Shown here one piece after another: positions 1 through 5,024 of a DNA stretch of 5,024 nt. The translations under genes were made by a program, and so were the position numbers. The stretch is from JAFGQE01 sp046484775. Lineage in GTDB: Bacteria > Bacillota > Clostridia > DUPQ01. The DNA lies in assembly GCA_046484775.1 (NCBI GenBank), contig JAWOIG010000125.1:1-5024 (forward strand). The letters run 5' to 3'. The notes under the pieces were generated by a model. It searched no databases, was not told the DNA's origin, and saw only the letters and a program-made list of their open reading frames with translations. Every line of letters begins with the position of its first letter. Within the stretch, counting starts at the first letter, position 1.

Positions 1-82
1 CCGCGACGGATAGGCTCAGATCCTCGACGCCCCTCGACTTCCCGTAGTACTTTGTGACATTCCTTATTTCAATGGCAGACAT
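1..82 (-). CDS. ABC transporter ATP-binding protein, N-terminal fragment (partial)
   Basis: Only the first 27 codons lie in the window; the gene continues past base 1. The peptide begins MSAIEIRNVTKYYG and continues KSRGVEDLSLSVA, which is the usual opening of an ABC ATPase: a beta strand, the aromatic A-loop position in the TKYYG stretch that stacks on the ATP adenine, then the D-L-S-L-S-V strand that leads toward Walker A. Walker A itself is outside the window. The KSRG-V-EDLSLSV wording resembles ATPases of ABC-2 type exporters in Clostridia, but substrate and direction cannot be told from 27 residues. The start is supported by AAGGGGG seven bases upstream. A 155-base gap with its own promoter-like sequence separates it from the glycogen genes, so it is probably an independent unit and not part of glycogen metabolism. 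Confidence 0.85.
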   Translation of the reverse strand, partial: MSAIEIRNVTKYYGKSRGVEDLSLSVA

Positions 83-89
83 ACAGCGT

Positions 90-96
90 CCCCCTT
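90..96 (-). promoter_or_regulatory. Ribosome binding site of the ABC transporter gene
   Basis: On the minus strand this reads AAGGGGG, and its last G lies seven bases before the ATG at 82-80. It is a strong purine-rich Shine-Dalgarno sequence and fixes the start of the truncated ABC ATPase gene. Confidence 0.75.
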
Positions 97-116
97 ATCG
101 TTGCAGGTTTACGAAT

Positions 117-134
117 ATATGAAGTATATCATAT
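117..134 (-). promoter_or_regulatory. Putative extended -10 promoter inside a small dyad, upstream of the ABC gene
   Basis: On the minus strand TGATATACT (131-123) fits an extended -10 element (TGn followed by TATACT, one mismatch to TATAAT). No good -35 is visible: the best at 18-base spacing, GTAACT, matches 3 of 6 positions of TTGACA. Transcription would start near 116, giving a leader of about 34 bases that contains the AAGGGGG ribosome site. The -10 hexamer (123-128) is exactly the spacer of a perfect dyad: ATATGA at 117-122 and TCATAT at 129-134. A dimeric repressor bound there would cover the -10, so the dyad is a candidate operator. The region is AT-rich, so a chance palindrome is possible. 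Confidence 0.45.
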
Positions 135-193
135 GCATAATGAAACAGTTACAGATGGACATGAATGATACACATGGGAATTCAAACGATACG

Positions 194-227
194 CACCGGC
201 CGCCGCAACCGTCCGTTTTGGCCGGCG
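194..227 (-). terminator. GC-rich hairpin downstream of the GH13 gene, possible weak terminator
   Basis: In the minus-strand RNA, CGCCGGCC (from 227-220) can pair with GGCCGGUG (from 201-194), giving 8 bp including one G-U pair and an 18-base loop. It begins 10 bases after the GH13 stop codon. The bases that follow (CGUAUCGUUUGAAUU) contain only a short U stretch, so it lacks the U-run of a standard intrinsic terminator. It may mark the end of the glgP-GH13 transcript, protect its 3' end, or be incidental. A competing stem GCAAC/GUUGC (231-227 with 209-205) overlaps it. Confidence 0.3.
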
Positions 228-237
228 TTGCCCGGCA

Positions 238-2136
238 TCAGGGAAGATTGCAGATGATTGCATGCCCGAGCGGAGGAATGGACAGTGAGAAAAGACCGGT
301 TTCTTTGTCCGCAGCCGGAAGGGGACCGGATATTGATCTCATTTCATAGGAAGAACCCGGAAGGCCAAGGCTGACGGATATGGACTCAAACGGATTTCGG
401 TTGATTACGGTGAAAACAAAGTGCCGCCCGGATTTCCTCAGGCAACCCATCGCATCGTCGGCGAAAGCAAAATACTCCGCATCGCCGTTCATGAGGACCG
501 GGTTGTCCCTTCGGAAATTGGAAACAAGACGAAAGAACTCCATAAGTTCCGCATCCTCGCTTCCCCATGGATAAACGCCGCGGTTGAAAGGGTCTGCCAT
601 CCCGGTCATCCCGGCCTCATCCCCGTAATAAATGCAAGGAACACCGGGAATCGTAAACGTCATCGCGGCTGCGCATTTAACCCTGGGGATTGAAAGATTG
701 TATTCCGATTCGGATGGCTCGTAATACGCCTGTTGCTCCCGTGTCATGGAGGCGGGGTCGGGTGCACCGGACATGAAAGTCCGAACCCGGAGGCGGTCGT
801 GGGAGCCAAGCATATTCATTACGGAATGCAGGAACGGGCGGGGATAGTTCTCAATCTGCGATCTTAGGATTGCGCAGGCTCGCGAAGACGGCATCCCGTG
901 CATCATGAACCCGAGGATTGCCTCCCTTGCGGGATAGTTCATCACAGAGTCAAGCGTATCCCCCGAACAATAATTCCTAAGCTCGCCATATGCCACTTTA
1001 TTCGAGGCGTCCTCCCAGACCTCGCCCATTATCAAGGCGTCGGGATCCTTTGATTTAAGCCTTCTGCGCAGGCCTCTTAGAAAAGACATGGGAAGCTCGT
1101 CGGCAACGTCAAGCCGCCAGCCCGACGCCCCCCGGTCAAGCCATCTTGCCGCGACGCCGTCCTCTCCGTAAATGAAGTTTTGGAAATCCGGGTTGTCCTT
1201 GTCGACCGTGGGCATCGTTTCTATGTCCCACCAGCATTCGTATTTGTCGGGATACTCCTCGAAGGTAAACCAGTCGAAGTACGGCGATTCCTTCGACTGG
1301 TGCGCGCCAATGGATTTATAATTGCCGAAGCGGTTGAAATAAATGCTGTCGTCCCCGGTATGCGAAAAAACACCATCAAGAATGACCCGGATTCCCAGGT
1401 CGGCCGCCTTATCGCACAGCTCGGTGAAAATACCGTTCGTTCCAAAGCCCGGGTCTATGCGGTCATAATCGCCGGTGTCATATTTATGGTTTGAACGCGA
1501 TTTGAACAAAGGCGAAAGGTATATTGTCCTGACGCCCAGGGAATCGATGTATCCGAGCCTTTCGATTATTCCCTGCAGATTCCCGCCGAAGAAGTCGTCG
1601 GGAAAATATGTTTTCCGGTTATTCCTGGGAAGAAAAAGGGGAATCCCTGACCATTTTGAATGGTAATAAGCCGAAAAATCCCTGGCAGGGTTTTCATATG
1701 AATCCGATTCGCTGAACCTGTCCACGAATATATGATATACGGAACCTTCGCAAAACCACCCGGGAACAACGAGGTCATCTGAAAAAACGGTTATCTGGAA
1801 AGACGGGGGAGGAGTGCTGTAAATGAGGCCTCTTCCACCCATGCTTTCGGCATTGTTTCCGTAGAACAGGGTGCGGCCTTGTTCATATTCGAGAATGAAA
1901 TAATACCAAAGGGGATGTAGAACGCCAAGAGCGCGGATGAAACAGACATAAGAGAGATCATCCCAGTCGTACTCCATGGGAACAAAGGTCTGCTCCCGGC
2001 CATTCCATATCCTGCAGACGCATTTCACTGGAAGCGTTTCCTCCGCTACCGAAAGCCGCAGCATGACTTCGGTTCCATCGGGGACGGCCCCCGGCGGATT
2101 TCTGTAGTATTGGTTCTGCGAGTCGTGGATTATCAT
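238..2136 (-). CDS. Neopullulanase/cyclomaltodextrinase-like alpha-glucan hydrolase (GH13 with CBM34-type N-domain)
   Basis: The 632-residue product is a GH13 alpha-amylase family enzyme. Residues 1 to about 120 look like the beta-sandwich of CBM34-type enzymes (ending in PPPSFQITVF), followed by the barrel opening VYHIFVDRF (133-141), where the family usually has YQIFPDRF. The four conserved regions are present: DGVFSH (254-259), GWRLDVADE with nucleophile D343, GEVWE with acid/base E372, and GSHD with transition-state stabiliser D447. MPTVD (308-312) is the region V equivalent, close to MPKLN of neopullulanases. SNHKYDTGDY (215-224) and YGDEAGM (504-510) are also typical. An insert around 457-486 between GSHD and YGDE, with TREQQ, makes it longer than classical members of about 590 residues. 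No signal peptide is visible, so it should act in the cytoplasm, hydrolysing alpha-1,4 and perhaps alpha-1,6 bonds of maltodextrins and glycogen limit dextrins. The start lies two bases after the glgP stop, with AGGA six bases upstream. The family is certain; the exact specificity (neopullulanase, cyclomaltodextrinase, maltogenic amylase) is not. Confidence 0.92.
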   Translation of the reverse strand: MIIHDSQNQYYRNPPGAVPDGTEVMLRLSVAEETLPVKCVCRIWNGREQTFVPMEYDWDDLSYVCFIRALGVLHPLWYYFILEYEQGRTLFYGNNAESMGGRGLIYSTPPPSFQITVFSDDLVVPGWFCEGSVYHIFVDRFSESDSYENPARDFSAYYHSKWSGIPLFLPRNNRKTYFPDDFFGGNLQGIIERLGYIDSLGVRTIYLSPLFKSRSNHKYDTGDYDRIDPGFGTNGIFTELCDKAADLGIRVILDGVFSHTGDDSIYFNRFGNYKSIGAHQSKESPYFDWFTFEEYPDKYECWWDIETMPTVDKDNPDFQNFIYGEDGVAARWLDRGASGWRLDVADELPMSFLRGLRRRLKSKDPDALIMGEVWEDASNKVAYGELRNYCSGDTLDSVMNYPAREAILGFMMHGMPSSRACAILRSQIENYPRPFLHSVMNMLGSHDRLRVRTFMSGAPDPASMTREQQAYYEPSESEYNLSIPRVKCAAAMTFTIPGVPCIYYGDEAGMTGMADPFNRGVYPWGSEDAELMEFFRLVSNFRRDNPVLMNGDAEYFAFADDAMGCLRKSGRHFVFTVINRNPFESISVSLGLPGSSYEMRSISGPLPAADKETGLFSLSIPPLGHAIICNLP

Positions 2137-2138
2137 TT

Positions 2139-4571
2139 TCAGTCCTGTAATCTTGACAGCCCCCAGATACGCCCGTTGTATTGCATGATTGTCCTGTCAC
2201 TTGAGAAAAATCCGGACATGGCCGTGTTTATTACCGCAGATTTCCACCAACCGGCGGAATCAAGGCGCTTTTCATTAACCAGAAGCTGGGTCGTCCTGTA
2301 GGACTCGAAGTCCCCAAGGACAAGGTACGGGTCGGCCGCTCCGTGGCATCCCAGGATAAGGCTGCTTTTTATCTCGGAAAAAAGACCGGCGTCGCCGCGG
2401 GCAAGGGATCCGTCCGTAAGCCTGTTGATCGCCGCCATCAGTATCGGATTCTGGGTGCATATGTTATATGGGGCATAGCCTTCTGACTTTCTCTTGCGAA
2501 CCTCATCTGCATCAAGCCCGAAAACGAAGAAATTATCCTTGCCGACCCTCGTGCTTATCTCGATGTTCGCTCCATCCATGGTTCCGATTGTCAATGCCCC
2601 GTTCATCATGAACTTCATGTTGCCGGTGCCCGAGGCCTCGAAGCCCGCCGTTGAAAGCTGTTCGGACAAATCGGTCGCGGGAATAATGATCTCGGCGGAT
2701 GAAACACCGTAGTTCTCAAGGAAGATGACCCTGATGAGGTCCTTTGCCACAGGATGGGAGTTTACAAGAACGGCTATTTCGTTTATAAGCTTTATGATGA
2801 GCTTGGCCATTTCATAGCCGGGCGCGGCCTTTGCAGCGAAAATAAACGTGCGGGGTTCCATCCCGTTGTATTCGCCTGCGACTATCCGGTTGTAAAGATG
2901 CAATATGTGTATCGCGTTCAGAAGCTGGCGCTTGTATTCGTGCAGCCTCTTGGCCTGAACATCCACGATTGAATCAATGTCAAATGAAGCACCCTGCTTT
3001 TTTTCAAGGTATGAGAGCAAACGCATTTTATTCTGCGTCTTGACTTTCGAGAACTTCATACGGAACGCAGCGTCGTCGGCAAACGGCAGAAGGTCCGATA
3101 GTCTGTCGGGATGCGTGATCCAGGAATCGCCGATCGCCTCGGTTATAAGGGCGGCAAGCCCGGGGTTCGCATAGTCAAGCCATCTTCTGTGTGTTACGCC
3201 GTTCGTTATGCCTGTGAATTTATTGGGAAATATGGAATCGAAGTCATGGAAGACATCCTTTTTGAGAATCTCCGAATGAAGCTCGGAAACGCCGTTCACG
3301 GTATGGCATGCCAGCACACACAGATTGGCCATCCTGACCCTGTCGTCGGAAATAATTGTAATCCTGTTGATGACCGACCAGTCGCCGTGGTTTTTGTTCC
3401 AGACTTCCGTGCAGAACTTCTCGTTTATTACGCTTATTATGGTGTAGATCCTAGGGATGAGGTCCTGCATCAGCCTTTTGGGCCAGGATTCAAGGGCTTC
3501 TCCGAGTATCGTATGATTCGTATACGAAAACATCCTTGCGCAGATTGACCACGCGTCATCCCAGGCAAGTCCGTGTTCATCCATAAGGAGCCTCATCAGC
3601 TCCGGGATCGCCAGGGAGGGATGCGTGTCGTTTATGTGGACGGCGGAATAATCGGGAAGCTTATGCAAATCCGTGTTCCCGTTTTCCCTGAAACGCCGGA
3701 GCATGTACTGCATGGAGGCGGAGCACAGGAAATACTGCTGCTTGAGCCTCAGCCGCTGACCGTCCGTATGGTTGTCGGCGGGATATAGAACCCGGCAGAG
3801 TATATTGGCCTCATTTTCATTTCGCAGCGACTTTGTGTAATCGCCTTTATTGAAGGCGGCCAGATCGAAGCCTTTGTATGGCTCGGCGCTCCAAAGCTTG
3901 AGGATTCCTGCGGTATCCGAATTGTTGCCGCCTATTATCGGGATATCATAGGGGACCGCCCAAAGCGAGTCGTAGCCCGTGTGCTCAACCTTCAGCCTGC
4001 CGTCAATCCATTCTTCCGTTACCAATCCGCCGAACCGGACTTCCACCTTGCGGTCTTCGCGCTTGATTTCCCATGGATATCCGTTCTTCAGCCACATGTC
4101 CGGGGTTTCCCGCTGGAATCCGTTTTCTATGACCTGCCTGAATAATCCATTCTCATATCTGAGCCCGCACCCAACGACGGGAAGGTCAAGGGAGGCCACG
4201 GAATCCAAAAAGCAAGCGGCCAGCCTGCCAAGACCGCCGTTGCCCAGACCAGGTTCAGGGTCTTCCGCCGCAATCTCATCCATATCGTAGCCAAGCTCTT
4301 CGAGGGCTTCCTTGTATTCATGGTACCGCCCTATGTTCATCAGCGAATTGTTGAGCGTCCTGCCCAGCAGAAACTCCATGCACATGTAATAAAGAATCTT
4401 TTTGCCATGATGGTTGTTCACTGATTTCATATAGTATGGCATCAGCTGGTCGCGCAGGGTCATGGCGGTCGCGTCAAAAATCTGTTGTTTTGTTGCTTCC
4501 GCCGGCTCCAGTGCATATTTACTTCTAAGTGCTATTTCAATTCTATCCTTTAAAGAACAGACATAATCCAT
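2139..4571 (-). CDS. glgP: Glycogen/starch/maltodextrin phosphorylase
   Basis: This 810-residue GT35 enzyme uses phosphate to release glucose-1-phosphate from non-reducing ends of alpha-1,4-glucan, with pyridoxal phosphate as cofactor. Landmarks, numbered from the start chosen here: EPGLGNGGLGRLAACF (106-121), GLRYENGLFRQ (136-146), INDTHPSLAIPELMR (313-327), NGVTHRRWL (457-465), AKRLHEYKRQ (540-549), ENYGVSSAEIIIPA (619-632) and EASGTGNMKFMMNGA (645-659), in which K653 is the expected pyridoxal-phosphate lysine. The length is normal for bacterial GlgP, and no frameshift or lost motif is seen. An in-frame ATG at 4604-4602 would add 11 residues, but it overlaps a -10 box and has no good ribosome site. 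The ATG at 4571-4569 has GGAG eight bases upstream and begins MDYVCSLKDRIE, so it is preferred. It lies downstream of glgA and is followed after two bases by the GH13 gene, so it is the first gene of a glycogen-degrading pair. It is probably transcribed both from its own promoter and by readthrough from glgA. Confidence 0.97.
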   Translation of the reverse strand: MDYVCSLKDRIEIALRSKYALEPAEATKQQIFDATAMTLRDQLMPYYMKSVNNHHGKKILYYMCMEFLLGRTLNNSLMNIGRYHEYKEALEELGYDMDEIAAEDPEPGLGNGGLGRLAACFLDSVASLDLPVVGCGLRYENGLFRQVIENGFQRETPDMWLKNGYPWEIKREDRKVEVRFGGLVTEEWIDGRLKVEHTGYDSLWAVPYDIPIIGGNNSDTAGILKLWSAEPYKGFDLAAFNKGDYTKSLRNENEANILCRVLYPADNHTDGQRLRLKQQYFLCSASMQYMLRRFRENGNTDLHKLPDYSAVHINDTHPSLAIPELMRLLMDEHGLAWDDAWSICARMFSYTNHTILGEALESWPKRLMQDLIPRIYTIISVINEKFCTEVWNKNHGDWSVINRITIISDDRVRMANLCVLACHTVNGVSELHSEILKKDVFHDFDSIFPNKFTGITNGVTHRRWLDYANPGLAALITEAIGDSWITHPDRLSDLLPFADDAAFRMKFSKVKTQNKMRLLSYLEKKQGASFDIDSIVDVQAKRLHEYKRQLLNAIHILHLYNRIVAGEYNGMEPRTFIFAAKAAPGYEMAKLIIKLINEIAVLVNSHPVAKDLIRVIFLENYGVSSAEIIIPATDLSEQLSTAGFEASGTGNMKFMMNGALTIGTMDGANIEISTRVGKDNFFVFGLDADEVRKRKSEGYAPYNICTQNPILMAAINRLTDGSLARGDAGLFSEIKSSLILGCHGAADPYLVLGDFESYRTTQLLVNEKRLDSAGWWKSAVINTAMSGFFSSDRTIMQYNGRIWGLSRLQD

Positions 4572-4579
4572 CAAGCCAT

Positions 4580-4584
4580 CTCCA
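4580..4584 (-). promoter_or_regulatory. Ribosome binding site deciding the glgP start
   Basis: The minus strand reads TGGAG, with eight bases (ATGGCTTG) between it and the ATG at 4571-4569. This is ideal spacing for that start. The alternative ATG at 4604 lies upstream of this site and cannot use it, which favours the 810-residue over the 821-residue glgP product. Confidence 0.8.
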
Positions 4585-4590
4585 ATACTC

Positions 4591-4662
4591 AAGTTCCCGG
4601 ACATTATACCATAAAGAATCGTGATACTGAATCAATTACTTGAAACAAGAATCCGGGAACTT
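4591..4662. repeat. 11-bp perfect inverted repeat flanking the glgP promoter
   Basis: AAGTTCCCGGA at 4591-4601 is repeated in inverted orientation as TCCGGGAACTT at 4652-4662, with 50 bases between the arms. The centres are 61 bp apart. The proximal arm covers the expected transcription start region of glgP and the distal arm lies about 60 bases upstream, so the whole -35/-10 promoter sits between them. It could be paired operator half-sites for a looping regulator, or an 11-bp stem that forms only in mRNA reading through from glgA. No target-site duplication is seen, which argues against an inserted miniature element. Confidence 0.6.
4603..4631 (-). promoter_or_regulatory. Extended -10 promoter of glgP
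   Basis: The minus strand carries TGGTATAAT at 4611-4603, a perfect extended -10 (TGn plus consensus TATAAT). The hexamer 17 bases upstream, TTCAGT at 4631-4626, matches TTGACA at only 3 of 6 positions, as is common when the extended -10 compensates. The expected start of transcription is near 4596, giving a leader of about 25 bases that still holds the GGAG ribosome site. This is a housekeeping sigma-70/SigA-type promoter for glgP and, by coupling, for the GH13 gene. Confidence 0.7.
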
Positions 4663-4674
4663 TACATATACGGG

Positions 4675-4708
4675 ATATAGGATACAAAAAGCGTTTTATA
4701 TCCTATAT
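4675..4708 (-). repeat. 34-bp near-perfect dyad / 15-bp hairpin in the glgA-glgP spacer
   Basis: ATATAGGATA (4675-4684) and TATCCTATAT (4699-4708) are perfect inverted arms. Inside them AAAA (4686-4689) and TTTT (4694-4697) also match, so 15 of 17 symmetric positions pair. In the minus-strand RNA the one mismatch within the stem becomes a U-G wobble, giving an uninterrupted 15-bp stem closed by the loop CGCU. No U-run follows (CCCGUAUAUG), so it is not a standard intrinsic terminator. It may act as the 3'-end or processing structure of the glgA transcript, or as a DNA operator. A TATAAT at 4712-4707 overlaps its edge, but no acceptable -35 is visible. Confidence 0.6.
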
Positions 4709-4726
4709 TATAGCCAGAACGCCACA

Positions 4727-4762
4727 GGGGTTCCGAACCCAGGAAAAACAATCAGGAACCCC
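4727..4762 (-). repeat. Inverted repeat / hairpin overlapping the glgA stop codon
   Basis: GGGGTTCC at 4727-4734 is the exact inverted copy of GGAACCCC at 4755-4762. In the minus-strand RNA this is an 8-bp stem with a 20-base loop that contains the glgA stop codon and a U5 run. A smaller competing stem GGGUU/AACCC lies at 4740-4728. No U-tract follows the stem, so termination is doubtful; it may be a 3'-end structure of the glgA mRNA. Confidence 0.35.
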
Positions 4763-5024
4763 GGGACAGCGACAGATACAGCGAGACATATTCTGAAGCC
4801 GACGTTTTCCAGCTGAAATCCTGGCGCATTCCCCGGATCTGCATGCGGGTCCAGTCCCCGGGCTGCGTTTTGAATAACATGACGGCGCGCTGTATCGAGT
4901 AAAGCATTTCATGGGCGTTGTAATCATGGAAAGTGAAGCCGTTTCCGGTTCCGTCCGCTTCGTTGAAGGGAAATACCGTGTCCCTTAGGCCGCCTGTTTC
5001 CCTTACTATCGGGAGAGTGCCGTA
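4752..5024 (-). CDS. glgA: Glycogen synthase (ADP-glucose), C-terminal fragment (partial)
   Basis: The window holds the last 90 codons and the TGA stop (4754-4752); the gene enters from beyond base 5024. The fragment opens YGTLPIVRETGGLRDTV, the strongly conserved nucleotide-sugar binding segment in the C-terminal Rossmann domain of GT5 glycogen synthases, including the conserved glutamate of the E-T-G-G-L motif. It continues with GTGNGFTFHDYNAHEML (fragment residues 25-41) and ends with the family's closing pattern DFSWKTSASEYVSLYLSL (69-86). The enzyme transfers glucose from ADP-glucose to the non-reducing end of alpha-1,4-glucan in the cytoplasm. The C-terminus appears intact and of normal form. 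A 147-base spacer separates it from the upstream-most possible glgP ATG, with hairpins and a separate promoter, so glgP can be expressed independently of it. Confidence 0.96.
   Translation of the reverse strand, partial: YGTLPIVRETGGLRDTVFPFNEADGTGNGFTFHDYNAHEMLYSIQRAVMLFKTQPGDWTRMQIRGMRQDFSWKTSASEYVSLYLSLSRGS

Noticed and set aside
101..349. 82-codon plus-strand open frame starting in the spacer before the ABC gene
   Set aside because: It runs into the antisense of the 3' end of the GH13 gene, has a low-complexity start (MQVYEYMKYIICIMKQ) made of AT-rich promoter sequence, and lacks a good ribosome site.
1180..1494. 104-codon open frame on the plus strand
   Set aside because: It is antisense to the catalytic barrel of the GH13 gene, which is unambiguous in its own frame; no independent support exists.
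3111..3548. 145-codon open frame on the plus strand
   Set aside because: It lies entirely antisense to the conserved glgP coding sequence, its translation resembles no family I recognise, and no convincing ribosome site precedes it. It is a shadow of glgP codon structure.
4591..4662. Miniature inverted-repeat transposable element bounded by the 11-bp repeats
   Set aside because: The bases outside the two arms show no direct duplication, the element would be only 72 bp, and it contains the glgP promoter, so a regulatory reading is better.
4685..4699. Catabolite-responsive element (CcpA cre site) around AAAAAGCGTTTT
   Set aside because: The core AAGCG is present, but the flanking TG and CA that define a cre site are replaced by AA and AT, so the match is too poor.
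4707..4712. TATAAT on the minus strand as a second promoter for glgP
   Set aside because: No -35 hexamer is found at 16 to 19 bases and there is no TGn extension. It overlaps the dyad and is most simply explained by local AT-richness.
4703..4927. 74-codon minus-strand open frame overlapping the glgA 3' end
   Set aside because: It is out of frame with glgA, whose C-terminal motifs are clear, and its cysteine- and arginine-rich translation looks non-biological.

Overview
All of the coding content lies on the minus strand and forms a bacterial glycogen-metabolism locus. Read in the direction of transcription (high to low coordinates) it holds: the last 90 codons of a glycogen synthase (glgA, 4752-5024, cut by the window edge); a 147-base spacer; a complete glycogen phosphorylase (glgP, 2139-4571); a complete neopullulanase/cyclomaltodextrinase-like GH13 enzyme (238-2136) that starts two bases after the glgP stop; a 155-base spacer; and the first 27 codons of an ABC transporter ATP-binding protein (1-82), cut by the other edge.

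The genes suggest a low-to-mid GC Bacillota, most likely of class Clostridia. This rests on recognition of protein style (a CBM34-type GH13 with the TREEQ-like insert after the GSHD motif, and a KYYGKSRG-type ABC ATPase), on purine-rich GGAG and GGGGG ribosome sites, and on clear TATAAT-type promoters. It is an inference; no marker gene is present.

Functionally, GlgA elongates alpha-1,4-glucan from ADP-glucose, GlgP removes glucose-1-phosphate from chain ends, and the GH13 enzyme probably hydrolyses branched or short maltodextrins left by GlgP. No signal peptide is visible on the two complete enzymes, so both should act in the cytoplasm on stored glycogen. The tight glgP-GH13 junction implies one transcript and translational coupling. 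The ABC gene has its own promoter-like and ribosome-binding sequences and is probably a separate unit.

The less ordinary content is in the two spacers. The glgA-glgP spacer holds an extended -10 promoter lying on top of the most upstream possible glgP start codon, an 11-bp inverted repeat flanking that promoter, a 34-bp near-perfect dyad and a hairpin over the glgA stop. The spacer before the ABC gene holds a GC-rich hairpin and a small dyad whose centre is the putative -10 box. I see no mobile element, CRISPR array, tRNA or rRNA, no supported plus-strand gene, and no evidence of a new multi-gene system.
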